The notes under the pieces: model-generated | Seen by the model: only the letters and a program-made list of their open reading frames with translations | What the model was told of the DNA's origin: nothing | Databases searched by the model: none | Origin: JBFELU01 sp041551965 | Lineage (GTDB): Bacteria; Actinomycetota; Acidimicrobiia; Spongiisociales; UBA11373 | Reading direction: 5' to 3' | Assembly: GCA_041551965.1 (NCBI GenBank) | Contig: JBFELU010000089.1 | Span: 1 to 8,568 of the forward strand | Length of the DNA stretch: 8,568 nt | Position numbers and translations under genes: made by a program | Shown: piece by piece, positions 1 through 6,361 of the stretch | Layout: each line of letters starts with the position of its first letter | Numbering within the stretch: position 1 is the first letter of the stretch

Positions 1-50
1 ACACCCATTCGGGCGAACAAGGACTTCCCCTGGAACTCAAACAGGTCCAT
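1..50 (-). CDS. sucC: Succinyl-CoA synthetase (ADP-forming) beta subunit, N-terminal fragment
   Basis: Only the first 16 codons and part of the 17th are in the window; the gene runs off the left edge. They read MDLFEFQGKSLFARMG, which matches the characteristic SucC N terminus (MDLFEYQGK-LFA-G) at the beginning of the ATP-grasp domain. SucC with SucD interconverts succinyl-CoA and succinate with formation of ATP or GTP in the TCA cycle, in the cytoplasm. The ATG lies 6 bases after the stop codon of the upstream B12-binding protein. A weak GGTGAG that overlaps that stop sits 5 bases before the ATG, so the two genes are probably co-transcribed and translationally coupled. The identification rests on few residues, but the signature is distinctive. 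Nucleotide specificity cannot be judged. Confidence 0.8.
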   Translation of the reverse strand, partial: MDLFEFQGKSLFARMG

Positions 51-56
51 GACGGC

Positions 57-449
57 TCACCGGTCCGGGATGTGCTCGGTCACCCAGGCCACGATCTCGC
101 TCAACGGGGTACCCGGGGTGAAGATCGCCGCCATCCCTCCGTCCATCAACGCGGTGATGTCATCCTGGGGGATGATCCCGCCGCCGAAGACCACCACGTC
201 GTCCGCTCCCCGCTCCCGGAGCAGTTGCACCACTCGGGGGAAGAGCGTCATGTGCGCCCCGGAGAGCACGGAGAGGCCGACTCCGGCCACGTCTTCCTGG
301 ATTGCAGTCTCCACGATCTGCTCCGGCGTCTGATGAAGCCCGGAGTAGACGATCTCGCAACCGGCATCACGAAGGGCCCTGGCGATCACCTTGGCCCCCC
401 GATCGTGCCCGTCGAGACCCGGTTTGGCGATGAGGATGCGCCGCGACAT
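57..449 (-). CDS. Stand-alone B12-binding subunit of an acyl-CoA mutase (methylmalonyl-CoA or isobutyryl-CoA mutase type)
   Basis: This 130-residue cytoplasmic protein is a single cobalamin-binding Rossmann-like domain. After the first strand (ILIAKPGLDGHDRG) comes the DxHxxG motif with D13, H15 and G18; H15 is the expected lower axial ligand to cobalt. The second signature, GLSVLSGAH at residues 58-66, and the glycine run at 89-91 (FGGGIIP) line the nucleotide-tail pocket. The length and sequence match separately encoded small subunits such as IcmB or the short subunit of split methylmalonyl-CoA mutases, in which a large TIM-barrel subunit binds the acyl-CoA. No large subunit is in view. The ATG has no clear Shine-Dalgarno sequence. 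sucC follows after 6 bases, and its product acts on succinyl-CoA, the product of methylmalonyl-CoA mutase. That favours a methylmalonyl-CoA role, but isobutyryl-CoA or 2-hydroxyisobutyryl-CoA mutase is equally possible from this domain alone. Confidence 0.88.
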   Translation of the reverse strand: MSRRILIAKPGLDGHDRGAKVIARALRDAGCEIVYSGLHQTPEQIVETAIQEDVAGVGLSVLSGAHMTLFPRVVQLLRERGADDVVVFGGGIIPQDDITALMDGGMAAIFTPGTPLSEIVAWVTEHIPDR

Positions 450-466
450 ACCGCGGGGCAGGTTAC

Positions 467-493
467 CCGACGCGCGATCGTCGGTTCTCGACG
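467..493. other. Two mutually exclusive short stem-loops in the pcrA / B12-protein gap
   Basis: The 52-base gap between the pcrA stop and the B12-protein start holds three copies of one 5-base word in alternating orientation: CGACG at 468-472, CGTCG at 479-483 and CGACG at 489-493. The middle copy can pair with either flank. Pairing with the left copy extends to 6 bp (467-472 with 479-484, 6-base loop); pairing with the right copy gives 5 bp with a 5-base loop. No T tract follows, so this is not a standard intrinsic terminator. It may be chance in GC-rich DNA. Confidence 0.25.
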
Positions 494-501
494 GGGACCC
501 G

Positions 502-2685
502 CTACACCCGTTCCAGCGGCGCCCAGGCCACCAGCAATCGCTTGCGCCCCCGCTCGTCGAAATCGACGACGGCCTCGGTCCGGTCGCCGCTGCCCGACAA
601 CTCCCGGATCGTGCCCAGACCCCACTGGCGATGACGGATCCGGTCGCCGCGTGACAGCTCGTTCCCGTCCACCGACGGCCGGGGCGACGCCGCCTCCCGC
701 TGGGTCCGCTTGCGCTTCTCGGCTTGCTGAACCAGCGATTCGGGGATCTCCCGCAAGAATCGGCTGGGAGTGTTGTAGTTGGTGGCCCCCCAGAGGTTGC
801 GGGCGATCGCCAGCGAGAGGTAGAGGCGCTCCTGGGCTCTGGTCAGCCCGACGTAGCAGAGCCGGCGTTCCTCCTCGAGCTGCTCCGGATCGCCCAGGGA
901 CCGCATGTGGGGAAACACGCCCTCCTCCAGGCCGGCGATGAAGATCACCGGAAACTCGAGACCCTTGGCATTGTGCAGAGTCATCAGCGTGACGGCACCG
1001 GCTTGCTCATCGAGGGCGTCCACGTCGGTGGCGAGGCTGACCGACTCGAGGAAGAGCTCGAGCCTGCGCACGCCCTCGAGGGTCTCCCAATCCTCTTCCC
1101 CACTTCCCCCGAGGGGCCCGGCGGCCTCGAACTCTTCGGCGACACCCACCAGCTCGCGCAGGTTCTCCACCCTTCCCAGCGCCTCCATGGTGCCTTCCTC
1201 TTCGAGAGCGACCTGGTAGCCGGTCAACTCGAGCACGGCTTCGAGTGCCGCCCGCGGGCCGTCGCCGGCCCGCTTGCGCAACTCGTCGAGGAGGGCGAGG
1301 AACTCGTCGATCTGGTTCCGGGCCCGGGGCGAGACCCGGGGGTTCTCCTCGACGCGGGCCAGCGCGCTCGCAAAGCCGATCCCTTCGGCCTCGGCGAAAC
1401 GGTCGACGTGCCCCACCGTGGTGACCCCGATCCCCCGCTTGGGCACGTTGACGATCCGCTTCATGGCGACCTGATCGTCCTCGTTGACGATGGCCCGCAG
1501 GTAGGCGAGCACGTCCTTGACTTCGCGACGCTCGTAGAACTTGGGTCCGCCGATGACCTGATAGGGAACGCCGTAGCGCACCAGGATCTCCTCGATCACC
1601 CGGCTCTGGGCGTGGGTGCGGTAGAAGATCGCGATGTCGGAGGCCGACACGCCCTCGTCGCCGAGTCGCCCCACCTCCTCGGCGATGAAGGCAGCCTCGT
1701 CGTGCTCGTCTTCGGCCCGATAGACCGTCACGGGGTCGCCCACCCCGAGGTCGGTCCACAGCCGCTTCGGCTTGCGGGCCGCGTTCTGTGCGATCACCGC
1801 ATTGGCCGCATCGAGGATCGACTGCGTGGAGCGGTAGTTGCGCTCCAACATCACCACGCGGGCGTCGGGATAATCCCGTTCGAATTCGAGGATGTTGCGG
1901 ATGTCGGCGCCCCGGAAGGCGTAGATGCTCTGATCGGAATCCCCCACCACGCAGACGTTGCGGTGCTTCGATCCGAGCAATTGCACCAGCCGGTATTGGG
2001 CGTGATTGGTGTCCTGGTATTCGTCGACCAGGACATAACGGAAACGGTCCTGGTAGTACTCGAGCACATCGGGAAAGGCGCCGAACAGCTCGACGGTGAT
2101 CATCAGGAGATCGTCGAAGTCCATGGCCGATGCTTCCAGCAGTCGCTGCTGGTAGAGCCTGTAGACGTCGGCGACCCGCTCGTGATACGGACCCGAGCCC
2201 TGTGCCGCAAAAGACTCGAAGTCGATGAGTTCGTTCTTGGCGTTGCTGATCGCCGCTTTGATCGCCTTGGGCGGGAACCGTTTCGGGTCCAGATCGAGAT
2301 CCCGCACGCAGAACTCGATGAGCCTCCGCGAGTCGATGTCGTCGTAGATCGAGAATGCCGATCGATACCCGAGCAGGGGAGCATCCCGGCGCAGGATCCG
2401 AACGCATGCACTGTGGAATGTGGAGATCCACATCCCGCCGACGACCCTTCCCACCAGGCGCTCGATGCGCTGCCTCATCTCGTCGGCGGCCCGGTTGGTG
2501 AACGTGATCGCCAGGATCGTGAAGGGCGAGACGTCCAGATCGTGGATCAGGTGAGCGATCCGGTAGGTGAGCACCCTGGTCTTCCCAGAGCCGGCGCCGG
2601 CGACGACCAGCACCGGGCCGTCGGTGGCGGCAACGGCCTCGCGTTGCGCCGGATTGAGATCGCGAAAGAGCGGGGACTCGGTCAC
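502..2685 (-). CDS. pcrA: ATP-dependent 3'-5' DNA helicase PcrA (UvrD/Rep superfamily 1A)
   Basis: PcrA unwinds DNA in nucleotide-excision and mismatch repair, replication restart and removal of stalled RNA polymerase. From the GTG start at 2685 the protein has 727 residues, close to B. subtilis PcrA and E. coli UvrD. All superfamily 1A motifs are present: Q motif around NPAQREAV (11-18), Walker A GAGSGKT (30-36), Ia TFTNRAADEM (61-70), Walker B DEYQDTN (221-227), III GDSDQSIYAFRGAD (248-261), IV ERNYRS (281-286), V TLHNAKGLEF (569-578) and VI RRLCYVGLTRAQER (607-620). The C terminus (about 677-727, RGDRIRHRQWGLGTI then RKRLLVAWAPLERV) is the Tudor-like PcrA domain that contacts RNA polymerase. 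The frame stays open to 2814, but those 43 extra residues are low-complexity and overlap the 3' end of the kinase gene. GTG 2685 gives the normal PcrA N terminus. No Shine-Dalgarno precedes it. Confidence 0.96.
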   Translation of the reverse strand: MTESPLFRDLNPAQREAVAATDGPVLVVAGAGSGKTRVLTYRIAHLIHDLDVSPFTILAITFTNRAADEMRQRIERLVGRVVGGMWISTFHSACVRILRRDAPLLGYRSAFSIYDDIDSRRLIEFCVRDLDLDPKRFPPKAIKAAISNAKNELIDFESFAAQGSGPYHERVADVYRLYQQRLLEASAMDFDDLLMITVELFGAFPDVLEYYQDRFRYVLVDEYQDTNHAQYRLVQLLGSKHRNVCVVGDSDQSIYAFRGADIRNILEFERDYPDARVVMLERNYRSTQSILDAANAVIAQNAARKPKRLWTDLGVGDPVTVYRAEDEHDEAAFIAEEVGRLGDEGVSASDIAIFYRTHAQSRVIEEILVRYGVPYQVIGGPKFYERREVKDVLAYLRAIVNEDDQVAMKRIVNVPKRGIGVTTVGHVDRFAEAEGIGFASALARVEENPRVSPRARNQIDEFLALLDELRKRAGDGPRAALEAVLELTGYQVALEEEGTMEALGRVENLRELVGVAEEFEAAGPLGGSGEEDWETLEGVRRLELFLESVSLATDVDALDEQAGAVTLMTLHNAKGLEFPVIFIAGLEEGVFPHMRSLGDPEQLEEERRLCYVGLTRAQERLYLSLAIARNLWGATNYNTPSRFLREIPESLVQQAEKRKRTQREAASPRPSVDGNELSRGDRIRHRQWGLGTIRELSGSGDRTEAVVDFDERGRKRLLVAWAPLERV

Positions 2686-2693
2686 CGGAGGGG

Positions 2694-2699
2694 AGTATA
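2694..2699 (-). promoter_or_regulatory. Putative -10 box (TATACT) for a leaderless pcrA transcript
   Basis: On the minus strand, TATACT (2699 to 2694) stands out in a very GC-rich gap. It is followed by 8 bases and then the pcrA GTG at 2685. A transcript starting 7 to 9 bases after the box would begin at or within a base or two of the start codon. This TANNNT-to-start-codon arrangement is a known hallmark of actinobacterial leaderless mRNAs. The gap has no purine-rich Shine-Dalgarno (the bases before GTG are CCCCTCCG), which agrees with leaderless initiation. No convincing -35 was found. The 43-base gap after the kinase stop is wide enough for this promoter. Confidence 0.5.
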
Positions 2700-2728
2700 C
2701 GAAGGGGCCCCCGGAGCACGGGAGCGCG

Positions 2729-4762
2729 CTACTGGGCGGCGCGGCGCTCCATGAGCTCGACGAGAACGCTGGTGAGGGCGCCCTTGCGCACGTCGTCCTT
2801 GTCGAAGTAGGCATCGGCGCCGGCGGCCAGCGCCCGGGCCTGATCCTGCGAAGTCGCCTGCCCCGAGAGCATCACGATCGGAGCGTCGACCCCGCGATCG
2901 CGGATTCGCTGCACGAGCGTGGCACCGTCCATCTCCGGCAGCACGTAGTCCAAAACGATGCCGTCGAACCGCTCATGGGCGACCAGCTCGAGGGCCTCTG
3001 CCGCCGAAGCCGCCAGAGCCACCGCGAAACCGGCCGACCCGAGAGCCCCGCCGACGACCTGACGGGCCCCTCGCGAATCGTCGACGACCAAGACTCGAGG
3101 CTGCGAATCAGGCAGATCCCGAACCTGACGGGCCCGTTCCACCAGACGCACCGGGTCGACGATGACCACCACGTCTCCGGCCCCCAAGAGGGCGGCCCCG
3201 GTGAGGTGAGGAACGCCGTCGAGGAGGGGCCCGAGCTCGCGGGCGGCAACCTGTCTGTCGCCCAGATCACGCCCGATCCCGAATCCCACCGGTCCCCCCG
3301 AGCCGGAGACGACGAGGATTCGTGTCAGTGGCTCCTCGTCGATGAGGCCGACCGACTCGGCGAACGAGAACACCGGGATCTCGCCGTCCTGCCAGGCCAC
3401 CGTCTCCCCGACTTCGTCGTCGATCGTCAAGCGGTCGACGACGGCGAGTGCGGGAACACCCCAGATCTGACCCGCCGCAGCGATGAGCACCACATCCTGC
3501 AGCGCTCGCGACGTGGGAACGACGATCTCGATCCGGGTACCGCGTCCCGCCGCCGATTCGATATTGAGGCTGCCGTGGAGCTGCTCCACGGCCTCGGCAA
3601 CCGTCGCCAGACCGCTGCCGTCACCGACGATGTCGTCGGGGGCCGCGGTGGAGAACCCCGACGAGATGAGCACCGCCCGCAGCCGATCGGCGTTGGGGTT
3701 CTCATCCGGCTCGATCAGGCCGCATTCGCGAGCCGTATGGTGCACGGCCTCCCAATCGATACCGCCACCGTCGTCCTCGACGACGACTCGGAGCTTGTTG
3801 TCCTCGATGGTGGCTCGCAACGCCACGGTCGCTGTCGGGGGCTTGCCAGCTGCAGCCCGCACCTCCGGCGTCTCGACCCCGTGCCGCACCGCATTGACCA
3901 GGAGCTGGCGCAGCGGATCGCCGATCCTCTCCAGCACCTGGCGGTCGACGGCGATCTCATCCCCGACCAGCTCAAACCGGACCTCCTTGTCCGCCTTGCG
4001 GGCGACGTATCGCACCAACTGGGAGAACGTCGACGTGACTTCCTCCATCGGCGCTGCCGCCAGCTCGAGAGCACGATCCTGCAGGCCCGTTGCCAGCCCG
4101 CCGGCCGCGCCGATCGAGGCCCGCAGCCGCTCTTCCTCCTCGGTCTCGCCTATGGAGACCGAGTCGATCAGGCTGGCCATCGCCTCCACGTCGATCCGCA
4201 GCGAGCAGATGTCGTTGATGATCCGGAAGAGCTCGGCGGCGTTGACCCGCACGGTCTCACCGTGCGCCCACGAGTCGAGGGCCACCAGGAGACCGTCGAG
4301 ATCGCCCGATGCGCCGGGCGTCGCCTCCGACCCCGGCGCCAGGGAATGGACGGTCGCCCCTTCGTCTCCGCGATCGACTTGGTCGGGTTCCCGCCCCGAC
4401 GCGACCGCATCGAGGGCACTGCAGGCTGTCACGAGATCGGCGGTCGCCCCATCGAGTGCCGGCGGCAGGACCTCGGCCACCCGAGCCAGTGCTTTCCAGA
4501 GAGCGACCCCCGCCGGGGCCCGGTTCTCGATGACGGCCTGCATCACCTCTTCGATCAACCGTCCGGCATCGCCGATCTCGGTGAAGCCCATCATGCGGGC
4601 GGTCCCCTTGATCGTGTGGCCTTCCCGCTTCAGATCGAGGTACGTGCCGTCGGGAGCGGAGCCGGATGCCAGCAGGCCGGACCCCGCCGCGATCCGGCCG
4701 GAACGCTCCATCACTTCGTCGCGAAAGAGCGCCTTGAGATCGTCGTCGTCGTATGCGTGCAA
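2729..4762 (-). CDS. cheA: CheA-type hybrid histidine kinase: Hpt, P3, ATPase, CheW-like and receiver domains in one protein
   Basis: This 677-residue soluble kinase has no signal peptide or membrane segment. The order is: P1/Hpt domain (about 1-105) with phospho-acceptor H49 in GHTIKGTARMMGF; an Ala/Gly/acidic linker (about 106-168) in place of the usual P2 domain; P3 dimerisation helices (about 169-255, beginning VRVNAAELFRIIND); CheA ATPase P4 (about 256-416) with N box LLVNAVRHGVE (N290), G1 VEDDGGGID (328-336), F box SSGFSTA (368-373) and G2 GDGSGL (380-385); CheW-like P5 (about 418-545); and a receiver (555-677) with D561/D562, phospho-acceptor D605 in LDYVLPEMDG, S633 and K655. It should autophosphorylate H49 in trans and could pass phosphate to its own receiver. 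Such layouts occur in chemosensory, twitching and cell-development pathways. No other che gene is in view. The TTG start is supported by AGGAGG 5 bases upstream. Confidence 0.92.
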   Translation of the reverse strand: MHAYDDDDLKALFRDEVMERSGRIAAGSGLLASGSAPDGTYLDLKREGHTIKGTARMMGFTEIGDAGRLIEEVMQAVIENRAPAGVALWKALARVAEVLPPALDGATADLVTACSALDAVASGREPDQVDRGDEGATVHSLAPGSEATPGASGDLDGLLVALDSWAHGETVRVNAAELFRIINDICSLRIDVEAMASLIDSVSIGETEEEERLRASIGAAGGLATGLQDRALELAAAPMEEVTSTFSQLVRYVARKADKEVRFELVGDEIAVDRQVLERIGDPLRQLLVNAVRHGVETPEVRAAAGKPPTATVALRATIEDNKLRVVVEDDGGGIDWEAVHHTARECGLIEPDENPNADRLRAVLISSGFSTAAPDDIVGDGSGLATVAEAVEQLHGSLNIESAAGRGTRIEIVVPTSRALQDVVLIAAAGQIWGVPALAVVDRLTIDDEVGETVAWQDGEIPVFSFAESVGLIDEEPLTRILVVSGSGGPVGFGIGRDLGDRQVAARELGPLLDGVPHLTGAALLGAGDVVVIVDPVRLVERARQVRDLPDSQPRVLVVDDSRGARQVVGGALGSAGFAVALAASAAEALELVAHERFDGIVLDYVLPEMDGATLVQRIRDRGVDAPIVMLSGQATSQDQARALAAGADAYFDKDDVRKGALTSVLVELMERRAAQ

Positions 4763-4767
4763 GGCGG

Positions 4768-4773
4768 CCTCCT
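4768..4773 (-). promoter_or_regulatory. Shine-Dalgarno AGGAGG fixing the TTG start of the hybrid kinase
   Basis: A perfect AGGAGG lies 5 bases before the TTG at 4762-4760. No in-frame ATG or GTG with a comparable site was seen. The nearby ATG at 4780-4778 is out of frame. A 5-bp inverted repeat (4773-4777 with 4786-4790) abuts the upstream edge of this site and might affect access to it, although so short a stem can be chance. Confidence 0.8.
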
Positions 4774-4816
4774 GGGCATGCCGCGGCCCACCACGTGTAT
4801 CGACCGACCCCGGGAC

Positions 4817-4831
4817 CCCCTTGAGAAGGGG
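4817..4831 (-). terminator. Hairpin directly after guaA, terminator-like but without a T tract
   Basis: Immediately after the guaA stop codon, the minus strand reads CCCCTT-CTC-AAGGGG, a 6-bp stem with a 3-base loop. The sequence that follows is GTCCCGGGG, not T-rich, so a classical intrinsic terminator is not supported. It could be a partial, Rho-assisted or actinobacterial-type terminator, or a 3'-end stabiliser. It lies in the 69-base gap before the hybrid kinase and may set the kinase apart from the purine genes transcriptionally. Confidence 0.45.
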
Positions 4832-6361
4832 CTATTCCCACTCGATGGTGGCCGGTGGCTTCGATGAGACGTCGTAGGCAACCCGATTGATGCCGGGTAC
4901 CTCGTTGATCACCCGAGCCGAGATCCGCTCGAGGATCTCGTACGGAAGCCGGGCCCAGTCGGCGGTCATCGCATCCTCACTGGTCACAGCCCGCACGATC
5001 AGCGGATAGGCGTAGGTGCGCTGATCTCCCTGGACCCCCACCGAGCGGATGGCCGGGAGGACCCCGAACGCCTGCCATATCTCGCGGTACAGACCGGCGC
5101 GCCGGATCTCCTCGAGGATGATCGCATCGGCGGCTCGCAGTACGGCGAGCCGCTCGGCCGTGACTTCCCCGATGATCCGAACCGCCAGCCCGGGGCCCGG
5201 GAAAGGCTGACGCCACACGATCTCCGGGGGAAGACCGAGTTCCTCGCCGACGGCCCGCACCTCGTCCTTGAAGAGATCTCGCAGCGGCTCGACGAGCTCG
5301 AAACGCATGTCGGCGGGGAGCCCACCGACGTTGTGGTGACTCTTGATCCTGGCCGCATCGCGGGTACCACTCTCGATGACGTCGGGATACAAAGTGCCCT
5401 GGACGAGAAAGCCGGCATCGGCGTGCTCGGCGGCCACCTCCTCAAAGACGCGAATGAAGGTCTCACCGATGATCTTCCGCTTGGCCTCGGGATCCTCGAC
5501 ACCCGCGAGGGCCCCGAGGAACCGCTCGGCGGCATCGACGTGCACCAGGTTCATGTGGAAGTGAGCGCGGAACGTCTCCTCGACCTGCTCTGCTTCGCTC
5601 TCCCGCAGGAGGCCGTGATCGATGAACACACAGGTCAACCGGTCGCCGATCGCCCTGTGGACGAGGGCTGCCGCCACGGACGAGTCGACCCCTCCGGAGA
5701 GGCCGCAGATCACCTTGTCGGACCCGACGGCGGCCCGGACGTCGGCCACCGCCCGTTCGATGATCGACACTCGCGTCCACGACGGCCTGGCGCCGCAGGC
5801 CTCGTAGAGGAAGTGCTGCAGGATCTCCCGCCCCCGCGGCGTGTGCACGACTTCGGGGTGAAACTGCACGCCGAACAGCCCCCGCCGACGATCCTCCATG
5901 GCCGCCACCGGCGAGGCCGTCGTCGTGGCGGCCACGATGAAGCCCGGCGGCTGCTTGACCACCGCGTCGCGGTGGCTCATCCACACGGCCTGCATCTCGG
6001 GAAGATCACCGAAGAGCAGCGAACGGCCCGTCGTGGTCAAGTCGGTCCTCCCGTACTCGGCGGCATCGGTGCGAGCCACGTCGCCGCCCAGGGCGGCGGC
6101 GATCACCTGATGGCCGTAGCAGATGCCGAGGACCGGAATGCCCAGATTCAGGATTTCGGGGTCGAGCGTGTATGCGTCGTCGGCATACACCGAGGCGGGG
6201 CCACCGGAGAGGATGATCCCGACGGGTGCCAGCTCGCGGATCGCCTCGGCGGTGATGTCCCGCGGGACGATCTCCGAGTAGACGTGGGCCTCCCTGACCT
6301 TGCGGGCGATCAGCTGGGCGTACTGTGCCCCGAAGTCGACGACACAGACCCGCTCGACCAT
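4832..6361 (-). CDS. guaA: GMP synthase (glutamine-hydrolysing)
   Basis: GuaA converts XMP, ATP and glutamine to GMP, AMP, PPi and glutamate, the last step of de novo GMP synthesis, in the cytoplasm. The 509 residues cover the whole family length. The class I glutamine amidotransferase domain (about 1-190) has C81 in GICYGHQ and H168/E170 in VQFHPE as its triad. The ATP pyrophosphatase domain follows with the PP-loop LSGGVDSS (221-228). The C-terminal dimerisation domain holds the XMP-binding region (QPFPGPGLAVRIIGEV, 385-400) and ends in the typical KPPATIEWE. The start ATG (6361-6359) shares one base with the TGA of guaB3, so translation of the two is probably coupled. Sequence and length look intact. 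Confidence 0.98.
   Translation of the reverse strand: MVERVCVVDFGAQYAQLIARKVREAHVYSEIVPRDITAEAIRELAPVGIILSGGPASVYADDAYTLDPEILNLGIPVLGICYGHQVIAAALGGDVARTDAAEYGRTDLTTTGRSLLFGDLPEMQAVWMSHRDAVVKQPPGFIVAATTTASPVAAMEDRRRGLFGVQFHPEVVHTPRGREILQHFLYEACGARPSWTRVSIIERAVADVRAAVGSDKVICGLSGGVDSSVAAALVHRAIGDRLTCVFIDHGLLRESEAEQVEETFRAHFHMNLVHVDAAERFLGALAGVEDPEAKRKIIGETFIRVFEEVAAEHADAGFLVQGTLYPDVIESGTRDAARIKSHHNVGGLPADMRFELVEPLRDLFKDEVRAVGEELGLPPEIVWRQPFPGPGLAVRIIGEVTAERLAVLRAADAIILEEIRRAGLYREIWQAFGVLPAIRSVGVQGDQRTYAYPLIVRAVTSEDAMTADWARLPYEILERISARVINEVPGINRVAYDVSSKPPATIEWE

Noticed and set aside
724..2754. 676-codon open frame on the plus strand across pcrA
   Set aside because: It is antisense to a fully motif-supported helicase and shows no domain signature of its own; it is a codon-bias shadow.
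2686..2814. 43-residue N-terminal extension of pcrA
   Set aside because: It overlaps the 3' end of the kinase gene, is Ser/Pro/Ala low complexity, and PcrA proteins normally begin just before the NPAQREAV region, as the GTG at 2685 gives.
4741..4752. CGTCGTCGTCGT simple repeat
   Set aside because: These are the aspartate codons of the kinase N terminus (residues 5-8); only four units, not a meaningful repeat array.
2567..4867. 766-codon open frame on the plus strand across the kinase gene
   Set aside because: It lies antisense to a kinase with clear domains, has low-complexity His/Arg/Asp/Pro-rich composition and no recognisable motif. Long open antisense frames are expected from the G/C third-position bias.
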